This document shows, one piece after another, positions 22,165 to 28,668 of a stretch of DNA of 33,716 nucleotides. Positions within the stretch are counted from its first letter, which is position 1. Each line of letters starts with the position of its first letter. The notes beneath the pieces were generated by a model. The model saw only the letters and a program-made list of their open reading frames with translations, did not search any database and was not told where the DNA came from. Source of the stretch: an uncultured Collinsella sp. (GTDB lineage: Bacteria > Actinomycetota > Coriobacteriia > Coriobacteriales > Coriobacteriaceae); the NCBI GenBank assembly GCA_900754275.1, contig CAAECF010000110.1, forward strand, positions 1 to 33,716. Direction: 5' to 3'. A program made the translations under genes and the position numbers.

Positions 22165-23652
22165 ATGTCCACTACCGATGCTTCCCAGATTCACGACCTG
22201 CGCTCCGCGCTCGACTTTTTGCGCGAGATGCCGGGCCAGCTGCTCGAGACCGACACTCAGGTCGACCCGGACGCCGAGGTCTCGGGTGTCTATCGTCACG
22301 TCGGTGCCGGCGGCACCGTTATGCGCCCGACCAAAGAGGGCCCGGCGATGGTCTTCAACAACGTCAAGGGCTTTGACGATGCCAGGGTCTGCATCGGCAT
22401 GCTTGCCAGCCGCAAGCGCGTTGCCGCCCTGCTCGACCTGGACGAGGAGCACCTGGGCCTCGAAATCGGCAAGCGCTTCGAGAACCTGATCGCGCCAGAG
22501 CAGATCGCCGAGGGTGCGCACGTCGACTGCCAGGAGGTCGTGTACAAGACGACCGACGATGGCTTTGACCTGCGCAAGATCGTCCCCGCTCCCACCAACA
22601 CGCCCGTCGACGGCGGCCCCTACATCACCATGGGTCTCGCCTATGGCACGAGCCCCGACGGCTCCCAGTCCGACGTGACCATCCACCGCTTCTCCTGCGT
22701 CGACAAGGACAAGCTCGCCATGTGGATCACTCCGGGCAGCCGTCACCTTGGCGCGTTCTTTGACGAGTACTGCCAGCGCGGCGAAGACATGCCCATCTCC
22801 ATCTCCATCGGTCTGGACCCCGCCGTGTACATGTGCTGTGGCTTCGAGGCGCCCACCACGCCGCTCGGCTTTAACGAGCTGCAGATCGCCGGCGCCCTGC
22901 GCGGCCACGCCGTCGAGCTTGCCGACTGCGTCACCGTTCCGCAGAAGTGCATTGCCAATGCCGAGTACGTGCTCGAGGGCTACCTCATGCACGACGAGAC
23001 CATCAACGAGGATGTCAACGGCCACGGCTACGCCATGCCCGAGTTCCCCGGCTACACCGGCGGCGCCAAGGTCTGCCCGGTGATCAAGATCACCGCCGTC
23101 ACCACGCGTGTCAACCCCATTATGGAGAGCTGCATCGGCCCTTCGCACGAGCACGTGTCCATGGCCGGTATCCCCACCGAGGCTTCCATCTACAAGATGG
23201 TCGAGACCGCTATCCCGGGCCGCCTGCTCAACGTCCACGCTGCACCCTGCGGCGGCAGCAAGTTCGTTGCCATCATGCAGTTTAAGAAGTCGAGCAAAAA
23301 TGACGAGGGCCGTCAGCGCAACGCCGCCATGCTCGCCTTCTCGGCATTCTCCGAGCTCAAGCATGTGATCTTGGTTGACGAGGATGTCGACATCTTTGAT
23401 ATGAGCGACGTGATGTGGGCCATGACCACGCGCTTCCAGGCCGACGTCGACCTCATCACCATCCCCGGCTGCCACTGCCACGTGCTCGACCCGTCCAACG
23501 ACCCCGCGTTCGACCCTTCGATCCGCGAGCACGGCATCGCCTGCAAGGCCATCTTCGACTGCACGGTCCCGTTCGACCTCAAGAAGAACTTCATCCGCTC
23601 GCAGTTCATGGAGATCGACAAGGACAAGTGGGCAGCGGAGCTTTCTTTCTAA
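22165..23652 (+). CDS. lpdC: UbiD family decarboxylase, gallate decarboxylase LpdC-like
   Basis: A 495-residue prFMN-dependent (de)carboxylase. Marks are ETDTQVDPDAEVSGVYRHVG, GTVMRPTKEGPAMVFNNVKG, SDVTIHRFSCVDKDKL (Arg175, cofactor and active-site region), WITPGSRHLGAFF, AEYVLEGYL and the UbiD motif MPEFPGYTG with Glu293, then CIGPSHEHVSMAGIPTEASI. Order, length and many of these stretches agree with my memory of Lactobacillus plantarum LpdC (gallate decarboxylase), closer than to UbiD of ubiquinone synthesis. Likely substrates are gallate, protocatechuate or a related hydroxybenzoate, giving a phenol and CO2. GAAAGGAGC precedes ATG 22165. UbiX follows and supplies the cofactor. The LpdD homologue is not a separate gene here but the N-terminal half of 19374-20321. 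Actual substrate unproven. Confidence 0.88.
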   Translation: MSTTDASQIHDLRSALDFLREMPGQLLETDTQVDPDAEVSGVYRHVGAGGTVMRPTKEGPAMVFNNVKGFDDARVCIGMLASRKRVAALLDLDEEHLGLEIGKRFENLIAPEQIAEGAHVDCQEVVYKTTDDGFDLRKIVPAPTNTPVDGGPYITMGLAYGTSPDGSQSDVTIHRFSCVDKDKLAMWITPGSRHLGAFFDEYCQRGEDMPISISIGLDPAVYMCCGFEAPTTPLGFNELQIAGALRGHAVELADCVTVPQKCIANAEYVLEGYLMHDETINEDVNGHGYAMPEFPGYTGGAKVCPVIKITAVTTRVNPIMESCIGPSHEHVSMAGIPTEASIYKMVETAIPGRLLNVHAAPCGGSKFVAIMQFKKSSKNDEGRQRNAAMLAFSAFSELKHVILVDEDVDIFDMSDVMWAMTTRFQADVDLITIPGCHCHVLDPSNDPAFDPSIREHGIACKAIFDCTVPFDLKKNFIRSQFMEIDKDKWAAELSF

Positions 23653-23765
23653 GGTTCCGGCGTTCTACCGAACGCCGGACCACTCGACGCTGCGCCCGCG
23701 CCTGGCGGGCAATCTGCCCCTCAACTGCGAAGGCATGGGCATAAGCCCTATGCCTTCTTGTTTCG
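23653..23765 (+). terminator. Composite 3' element copy A, after ubiD
   Basis: Starting at the stop codon: hairpin TCCGGCGTTC-TACC-GAACGCCGGA (23656-23679), then ACTCGACGCTGCGC (23682-23695), a small stem, and a second hairpin, AAGGCATGGGC (23730-23740) with 23745-23756 (one bulge), ending in CTTCTTGTTTC. It resembles the units after the epimerase and prfA. It sits inside the apparent ubiD-ubiX operon, so it may lower ubiX expression. Confidence 0.65.
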
Positions 23766-23842
23766 GGGCACCTTGCCTCGCCAGACGCGCGCTCACTGAC
23801 ATTGCCCGACCTATAGCTGCCATTTTGTTGTTAGGAGTTGTC

Positions 23843-24421
23843 ATGCCTGAGTCTTCTGTCCGTCCCCGTCGCATTGTCGTTGGCGTGTCTGGCGCCAGCG
23901 GTGCCGCGCTGGGCCTTGAGTGCCTCAAATGCCTGCGTCAGGCCGGTGCCGAGTCGGCGTTTGTCGTCACGCGCGGGGGAGAGATTACCATCGAGCAGGA
24001 GCTCGGCATGACGCTCGACGAGTTTGCGTGCCATGCCGATGTGGTCTACGACAACAAGAACATCGGCGCCGCCATCGCAAGCGGCACCTATCCGGTCGAC
24101 GGCATGATCGTGGCGCCCTGCTCCATGAAGACGCTCGCCGGCATCGCGAGAGGCTACAGCGAAAACCTGTTGCTGCGCGCGGCCGATGTTCAGATGAAAG
24201 AGCAGCGCCGCCTGGTGCTCATGGTGCGCGAGACGCCCTTCAGCGCCATTCACATCGACAACATGGCGCGCCTGGCGCGCGTGCCGGGCGTCATGCTCAT
24301 GCCGCCCATGCTTACGTTTTACAACGGCCCCGCCACGCTCGATGACGCGGTGCATCACATCGCCGCCAAGGCGCTCGAGGCCGTCGGCGTGTCATGTGCA
24401 AACTATAAGCGCTGGTCATAG
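23843..24421 (+). CDS. ubiX: Flavin prenyltransferase UbiX
   Basis: A 192-residue enzyme that joins dimethylallyl monophosphate to reduced FMN, making prenylated FMN for UbiD-type decarboxylases. The family marks are complete: N-terminal FMN loop IVVGVSGASGAALGLECLKC, MIVAPCSMKTLAGIARGYSE and NLLLRAADVQMKEQRRLVLM, then RETPFSAIHIDNMARLA and PPMLTFYNGP. ATG 23843 follows TAGGAG. An in-frame ATG at 23735 would start inside the hairpin of the 3' element and is rejected. The gene lies 190 nt after ubiD. Transcription probably comes by read-through of that element; I see no clear own promoter. Because UbiX needs the monophosphate DMAP, the nearby Nudix fusion is a natural supplier candidate. It could also be called lpdB. 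Confidence 0.93.
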   Translation: MPESSVRPRRIVVGVSGASGAALGLECLKCLRQAGAESAFVVTRGGEITIEQELGMTLDEFACHADVVYDNKNIGAAIASGTYPVDGMIVAPCSMKTLAGIARGYSENLLLRAADVQMKEQRRLVLMVRETPFSAIHIDNMARLARVPGVMLMPPMLTFYNGPATLDDAVHHIAAKALEAVGVSCANYKRWS

Positions 24422-24453
24422 GCGTCTTTAGGGTAGGATACGAGTAGTGTTTG

Positions 24454-24484
24454 AGCCCGCTGCCCCTGTGGGCGGCGGGCTTTG
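24454..24484 (+). terminator. Hairpin terminator after ubiX
   Basis: AGCCCGCTGCCC (24454-24465) pairs with 24470-24481 (one G-T), with a CTGT loop, and only a short T-run (CTTTG) follows. Termination before the MerR gene may be partial. Confidence 0.55.
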
Positions 24485-24513
24485 TGCGCAAAAGGGATGT
24501 GTCGGGAGGACCT

Positions 24514-25383
24514 ATGCAGACGGGCATGTATGCGATTAGCGAGATGGCGAGCTTGTTTAACGTTTCGCGCCAAACGCTCATCTACTACGACAAGATCGGT
24601 CTGTTTAAACCCGCCGTGGTTAACGAAAAGGGCTACCGTTTCTATTCGCCCACGCAGATCCCGCTCATGCGTCTGATCTGCATGCTACGTGACCTAGGGC
24701 TCGAACTCGATGAGATCGACCGCCTAGCCTCGACGTTCGACATTAGCGAGATGACCGATCACCTGCGCTCGCGGGTGCAAGCGCTCGATGAACAGATCGC
24801 CGGCCTCAAAGCCGAGCGCGCGAGCGTGCAGGAGCGCCTGAGCTTTTACGACGAGGCGGTTTACTGGCGCGAGCGCGAGGGCAGGCCGGAGCTCAAGCAG
24901 TTTGAGCGTCGCTACGTGGTCTTTGAGGAGTTTCCAGGCGATATCGAGCGCGGCCGTTCGATGCTTCACCCCACGCTCATGCGGGCCATCCTGCGCATGC
25001 GTGCGTTGACGGGCACGCGCCCCATGCGCGGCTGGGGTGCCATGCTGCGTCGTGAGGCGCTGCATTCCGACGACCCTATCGCCGGCGCGGGCTCCTTTGC
25101 CGTGCTGCCGCGCGGTGCCGAGGAACTGCTGCCGAGCGATCCCGCCGAGCTGGCAGAGATCGGCATCGAAGTGCTGCCCGAGGGCACATACCTGTGCATG
25201 AGCCGCTGGGGTATGCCGTACGAGCCCGAGGGCATCCGCGCCATCGTTGCCTGCATGGACGAGCACGCGCTCCAGCCCGTTGGCAACGCTTTCGACTTTT
25301 GCTACCTCGATACCACGAGCTACGACGAGTCCCACCAAGAGGACTTTTGCTGCATCCAAATCCCTGTTACCCTCCAGATGTGA
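24514..25383 (+). CDS. MerR family regulator with a GyrI-like effector domain
   Basis: A 289-residue regulator. Residues 5-75 are the MerR winged helix (MYAISEMASLFNVSRQTLIY, YYDKIGLFKPAVVNEKGYRF, RLICMLRDLGLELDEID). A coiled dimerisation helix covers about 80-120. The rest resembles the effector domain of BmrR/TipA-type proteins (YVVFEEFPGDIERG, then EVLPEGTYLCMSRWGMPYE). Such proteins sense aromatic or cationic small molecules. It stands directly after the ubiX terminator in the same direction, so it is the best local candidate for binding the paired operators at 19311 and 20453, though MerR sites normally lie in a 19-20 bp promoter spacer. ATG 24514 is only 4 nt after GGGAGG; an alternative ATG at 24526 would shorten the protein by four residues. 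The stop codon is part of palindrome copy 4. Confidence 0.88.
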   Translation: MQTGMYAISEMASLFNVSRQTLIYYDKIGLFKPAVVNEKGYRFYSPTQIPLMRLICMLRDLGLELDEIDRLASTFDISEMTDHLRSRVQALDEQIAGLKAERASVQERLSFYDEAVYWREREGRPELKQFERRYVVFEEFPGDIERGRSMLHPTLMRAILRMRALTGTRPMRGWGAMLRREALHSDDPIAGAGSFAVLPRGAEELLPSDPAELAEIGIEVLPEGTYLCMSRWGMPYEPEGIRAIVACMDEHALQPVGNAFDFCYLDTTSYDESHQEDFCCIQIPVTLQM

Positions 25384-25409
25384 CAAAGGGACAGTCCCTT
25401 TGTCACATT
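25377..25409. repeat. 33-bp palindromic repeat, copy 4
   Basis: Arms 25377-25392 and 25394-25409 pair at 15 of 16 positions around a central A. The TGA stop of the MerR gene (25381-25383) belongs to the left arm, as in copy 3. Confidence 0.87.
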
Positions 25410-25432
25410 CGTGGTGTGGCTGCTGCCCAAAC

Positions 25433-25494
25433 CGTCACAACATTTGATGAAAATCTCGAAAACGAGGAAAAGCGTCGAATGTTGTGACGCTTTT
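25433..25494 (+). terminator. 57-nt double-hairpin element, copy 2, terminator-like
   Basis: 25433-25489 is identical to 20352-20408 and ends in CTTTT. It ends the MerR transcript. As with copy 1, it follows a 33-bp palindrome closely. Confidence 0.8.
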
Positions 25495-25578
25495 CCTGTC
25501 TGTGCCGGCGAGCTCCCGTGCCATCTGGGGGTATAAGGCTGGCAAGTGTTTATTTGCGAGGCTTAAGGGGCGCCCCGT

Positions 25579-26448
25579 ATGGATATCGATAACTTTGAAT
25601 GGTGGTATAGCGAGGGCGAGGCTCCGGACGAGGAGTGGGACGAGCCCGCGTCGCGTGACGTGTCGAGCGACGAGGACGAGACCGGCAACGATGCCGCTAT
25701 CGAGCCTGATGCCGCCTCCGATGCCGCCGAGCCCCTGACCTTTGAGCAGGCTTGGGCCCAAGCCGAGGCCGATGAGGCTAAGGCCGATGCCACGGCCACA
25801 CTCGGTGAGCCGGCGGACATGTCCATCTCGCCGGCAAAGATTCCGCAGCCGCGTCACACCATCGACCCCGACAGCACGGCATCCTTCAGCATTCTCGACG
25901 TGCCCGCGCAAGGCGCCCAGGCGCCTGCGCCCACACATCGCCCCGACCTGGCTCGTGAGGAAGACGCGGGCCGCCGTTCTCCGCTCGGCCCCATCCTTAT
26001 CGCCTTCATGGCCGGCGTTATCGCATGCTCGGTAATTGGAAACGTCTGGAGCCATGTTGAACAACAGCGAAAAGACGCCGCCAAGGTCGAGATGTCTATC
26101 GAGCAATCGCTCGGCCGCACGCGCTCGGTACATGTGTCGGTCGAGGTCAAGGACGGCGCGACGTGGGACACCGCGCGCGGCGACAGCCAAATGCTCATCT
26201 ACATCGTGGGGCGCACGCTCAAAGGGCAGACGATTGACGAGTATCAATACGTCAATTCCGCTGGTGACGGCATCGAACTTAAGCCCGGCGACTACGAGCT
26301 CACCGTCGATGAACCGCCCGTCGCCACCGACGGCACGCGCTTCCGTGCCTCAAAGCGCATGGTTCCCGTGAGCTTTAACTCGCAGGCGCCCGATACGGTC
26401 GACACCACGCCACAGGGCGGGTTTGACCTTTACGTAGATACCCAGTAG
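25579..26448 (+). CDS. Acidic single-pass membrane protein of unknown function
   Basis: A 289-residue protein I do not recognise. Residues 1-130 are strongly acidic and low in complexity (Asp, Glu, Ala, Pro; MDIDNFEWWYSEGEAPDEEW) and should be disordered. Arg132-Arg133 precede one hydrophobic segment (about 137-157, LGPILIAFMAGVIACSVIGN), which suggests a cytoplasmic N-terminus and an outside C-terminus. The outer part (about 160-289) is beta-rich in appearance (SVHVSVEVKDGATWDT, IELKPGDYELTVDEPP), with no cysteine and no enzyme motif, possibly a small Ig-like domain. AAGGGG precedes ATG 25579. It stands alone between the MerR terminator and the epimerase gene. An envelope-stress or secretion accessory role cannot be excluded. 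No function is assigned. Confidence 0.75.
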   Translation: MDIDNFEWWYSEGEAPDEEWDEPASRDVSSDEDETGNDAAIEPDAASDAAEPLTFEQAWAQAEADEAKADATATLGEPADMSISPAKIPQPRHTIDPDSTASFSILDVPAQGAQAPAPTHRPDLAREEDAGRRSPLGPILIAFMAGVIACSVIGNVWSHVEQQRKDAAKVEMSIEQSLGRTRSVHVSVEVKDGATWDTARGDSQMLIYIVGRTLKGQTIDEYQYVNSAGDGIELKPGDYELTVDEPPVATDGTRFRASKRMVPVSFNSQAPDTVDTTPQGGFDLYVDTQ

Positions 26449-26518
26449 GCGCTCGCCGCTCATTCCGCTATGGCTACTCAATAATCGCCTGCCGTCCCGT
26501 CCCGCCGCCAAGAGTGGG

Positions 26519-26541
26519 ACAATAGCCCTCGACACTATTGT
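26519..26541. promoter_or_regulatory. Perfect 7-bp dyad before the epimerase gene
   Basis: ACAATAG (26519-26525) and CTATTGT (26535-26541) are separated by 9 bp and end 20 bp before the start codon. This could be an operator or an mRNA hairpin close to the ribosome site. I see no matching -35/-10 pair. Confidence 0.4.
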
Positions 26542-26561
26542 TTACTTTTGGAGGAAGTAGC

Positions 26562-27455
26562 ATGTCTACCGTCACTACCATCAAGCGCGGCGGCCTCACC
26601 GCGGCCATCGATTCCATGGGCGCCCAGCTCACGAGCCTTGCTCTCAACGGCAACGAGTATCTGTGGCAGGGCGACCCCGCCTTTTGGGGCAAGCATGCGC
26701 CCATCCTGTTCCCCATTGTGGGTTCGCTGCGCAACAACACGGCAACGTCTGCGGCCGGCACCTGCGAGATGCCGCGCCACGGACTCGCGCGCATCGTCGA
26801 GCACAAGCTGGTCGAGGTTTCGGAGGACGGCTCCTCGGTAACGTACGAGATCACCGACACGTCCGAGTCGCTCAAGGCCTTTCCGTTCCACTTTAAGCTC
26901 AACATGACCTATGCCCTGACCGGCGACGCCATCCTCACGCAGACCTTTGCCGTCACCAATACCGGCGACGTGGACCTGCCGTTCTCGGTGGGCGGCCACC
27001 CTGCGTTTAACGTACCGGCTCCCGGTGCCGAGGACGAGGCATTCGAGGATTACGAGCTGGCGTTTACCGAGGCTTGGACTAACGAGGCTCCCATCATCAC
27101 GCCCGACGGTCTTATGACGTTCGAGGGCAGCTACAAGGCTCCCGATAACTCGGACGTGCTGCCCATCACGCACCGCAGCTTCGATAACGACGCCATCATG
27201 TTCACCGATACCCCGGGCTCCACGCTCACGCTGCGCGGCCGCAAGTCGGGTCACGGCGTCAAGATCGACTTTGAGGGCTTTAAGTACATTGGCGTGTGGT
27301 CTGCCGCCAACGACGCTCCGTTTGTGGCACTCGAGCCCTGGACCGGTCACACCACCATGGACACCGAGGACGATGTCTTTGAGCACAAGGTCAACACCAT
27401 CACCCTGGCCCCGGGCGAGACGGACAAGCGCAGTTTTAGCGTTACCTTGCTCTAG
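26562..27455 (+). CDS. Aldose 1-epimerase family protein (LacX/YeaD-like)
   Basis: A 297-residue cytoplasmic protein of the galactose mutarotase fold, which interconverts alpha and beta anomers of sugars or sugar phosphates. Seen are the N-terminal strands with IDSMGAQLTSLALNGNEYLW, ILFPIVGSLRNN, the first active-site His in EMPRHGLAR, the second in VGGHPAFNVP, and the catalytic Glu region FVALEPWTGHT. The order is that of the LacX-like subgroup and not of classical GalM. GGAGG precedes ATG 26562; an in-frame start at 26538 would include the ribosome site. No sugar operon surrounds it, so the natural sugar cannot be told. A composite 3' element (copy B) follows the stop codon. Confidence 0.88.
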   Translation: MSTVTTIKRGGLTAAIDSMGAQLTSLALNGNEYLWQGDPAFWGKHAPILFPIVGSLRNNTATSAAGTCEMPRHGLARIVEHKLVEVSEDGSSVTYEITDTSESLKAFPFHFKLNMTYALTGDAILTQTFAVTNTGDVDLPFSVGGHPAFNVPAPGAEDEAFEDYELAFTEAWTNEAPIITPDGLMTFEGSYKAPDNSDVLPITHRSFDNDAIMFTDTPGSTLTLRGRKSGHGVKIDFEGFKYIGVWSAANDAPFVALEPWTGHTTMDTEDDVFEHKVNTITLAPGETDKRSFSVTLL

Positions 27456-27557
27456 AGGTTCCGCCGCTCGGTCGATGCTGCGCGTCGTCCAGAGCGATAA
27501 TTTGTCATTCAAAAGGCACGGCATGACCAGAAGGTCTATGCCTTGCCTTTTTCATGC
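27456..27557 (+). terminator. Composite 3' element copy B, after the epimerase gene
   Basis: It contains GATGCTGCGCG, CAGAGCGATAATTTGTCATT and a long terminator, AAAAGGCACGGCATGACC (27511-27528) with its complement to about 27551, then TTTTT. It is close in sequence to copy C after prfA. The first hairpin of copies A and C is not formed here. Confidence 0.75.
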
Positions 27558-27558
27558 C

Positions 27559-27614
27559 TAGTCGTTGGGGACGTTCTTGTTTGACTAGTCGTTTAAGAAC
27601 GTCCCCAACGACTA
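27559..27614. repeat. 56-bp palindrome with 20-bp perfect arms
   Basis: TAGTCGTTGGGGACGTTCTT (27559-27578) is the exact inverse of 27595-27614. The 16-nt loop contains GACTAGTC, itself palindromic. A degraded relative is at 14298-14347. It lies between the epimerase terminator and the amino acid transporter. Confidence 0.85.
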
Positions 27615-27641
27615 CCAATCATTTTCAGTTCGTAAACTTGC

Positions 27642-27665
27642 ATATATGCATTTATATATGCATTT
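27642..27665 (+). promoter_or_regulatory. AT-rich 12-bp tandem repeat upstream of the amino acid ABC importer
   Basis: ATATATGCATTT occurs twice head to tail, preceded by TTGC. Each unit contains the palindrome ATGCAT or TGCATATATGCA. It lies about 70 nt before the lipoprotein start, in an otherwise GC-rich region, so it may be promoter or operator DNA for the importer. The binding protein is not identifiable. Confidence 0.45.
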
Positions 27666-27732
27666 GCTGGAGATAGCGCTGAGCGGTATCCTGTTAAGTC
27701 GTCAGCATACGATTCAACAGGGAAGGCAGATT

Positions 27733-28659
27733 ATGCATTCTCCCCAACAGTGCGATGCGCAGACCCAGCCGGTATGCAGCCGTCGCATCTTTTTGGGTGG
27801 CGCTCTCGCTGCGAGCGCTTCCGTCGTCGCCGGCGCGCTCGCCGGCTGTCAGCGTCCGTCCACGCTGGAAGTAGTTCAGCCCACGACGGGCGGCGGTCGC
27901 GACGACCTGTCCGATTCCGTGATTGGCAAGGACAAGATCCGCATTGGCATGGAGGCGGCCTACGCCCCGTACAACTGGCAGGTTTCCGAAGCCAGTGAGT
28001 ACACCATCCCCATCGACAACGTGCAGGGCGCCTATGCCGATGGCTACGACGTGCAGATCGCCAAGATCGTCTGCAAGGCCCTCGGTGGCGAGCCCGTTGC
28101 CGTCAAGCAGAGCTTCTCGGGCCTTATCGACTCGCTCAACAACGGCCAGATCGACCTCATCATTGCCGGCATGAGCGCCACGCCCGAGCGCGAGGAGTCG
28201 GTCGGCTTTTCCGACCCGTACTTCATTGGCTACTTTGGCCTGTTCGTAAAAGAGGGTTCCCCCTACCAAAACGCCACCAAGCTCAGCGACTTTAGCGGTG
28301 CCACGGTACTCGGCCAAAAGGACACCATGCTCGATACCGTCATCGACGAGATCCCGGGCGTCGTCCACAAGAACCCGGTCGATTCGGTCCCCACGGTGTT
28401 CTCGAATCTGCTGCAGGGCACGTGCGACGCCGTGACCTACAACACCGAGAACGAGAAGGGCTATATGGCCCAAAATCCCGGTATCGTCCCCATCCATTTT
28501 GCCGAGGGCGAGGGCTTTAAGCAGGAGGTCGCGGCAAACGTCGGCTGCCGCAAGGGCTCGGACAAGCTGCTCAAGCTCATCGACAAGACACTCAAGGGTG
28601 TCAGCCAGGAGGAGCGCGACCAAATGTGGGACGCGTGCCTCGACCGTCAGCCGGCATAG
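27733..28659 (+). CDS. Amino acid ABC importer, substrate-binding lipoprotein (family 3)
   Basis: A 308-residue extracytoplasmic binding protein. The signal region CSRRIFLGGALAASASVVAG ends in the lipobox LAGC with Cys39 as lipidation site; the Ser-Arg-Arg-x-Phe-Leu pattern suggests Tat export. The mature part shows family 3 marks: KIRIGMEAAYAPYNW, GYDVQIAKIVCKALGG, LIDSLNNGQIDLIIAGMSAT and PEREESVGFSDPY, where the Arg usually holds the amino acid carboxylate. ATG 27733 follows GGAAGG; starts further upstream lack a ribosome site. The permease and ATPase genes follow with gaps of 9 and 22 nt, a standard importer operon. An insert (SEASEYTIPIDNVQGAYADG) lengthens the first lobe. The exact amino acid is unknown. 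Confidence 0.9.
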   Translation: MHSPQQCDAQTQPVCSRRIFLGGALAASASVVAGALAGCQRPSTLEVVQPTTGGGRDDLSDSVIGKDKIRIGMEAAYAPYNWQVSEASEYTIPIDNVQGAYADGYDVQIAKIVCKALGGEPVAVKQSFSGLIDSLNNGQIDLIIAGMSATPEREESVGFSDPYFIGYFGLFVKEGSPYQNATKLSDFSGATVLGQKDTMLDTVIDEIPGVVHKNPVDSVPTVFSNLLQGTCDAVTYNTENEKGYMAQNPGIVPIHFAEGEGFKQEVAANVGCRKGSDKLLKLIDKTLKGVSQEERDQMWDACLDRQPA

Positions 28660-28668
28660 GGAGGCAGC

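Noticed and set aside
23735..23842. An N-terminal extension of UbiX starting at ATG 23735
   Set aside because: The extension is encoded by the hairpin of the 3' element, has no ribosome site, and UbiX proteins start just before the IVVGVSG strand. TAGGAG before 23843 settles the start.
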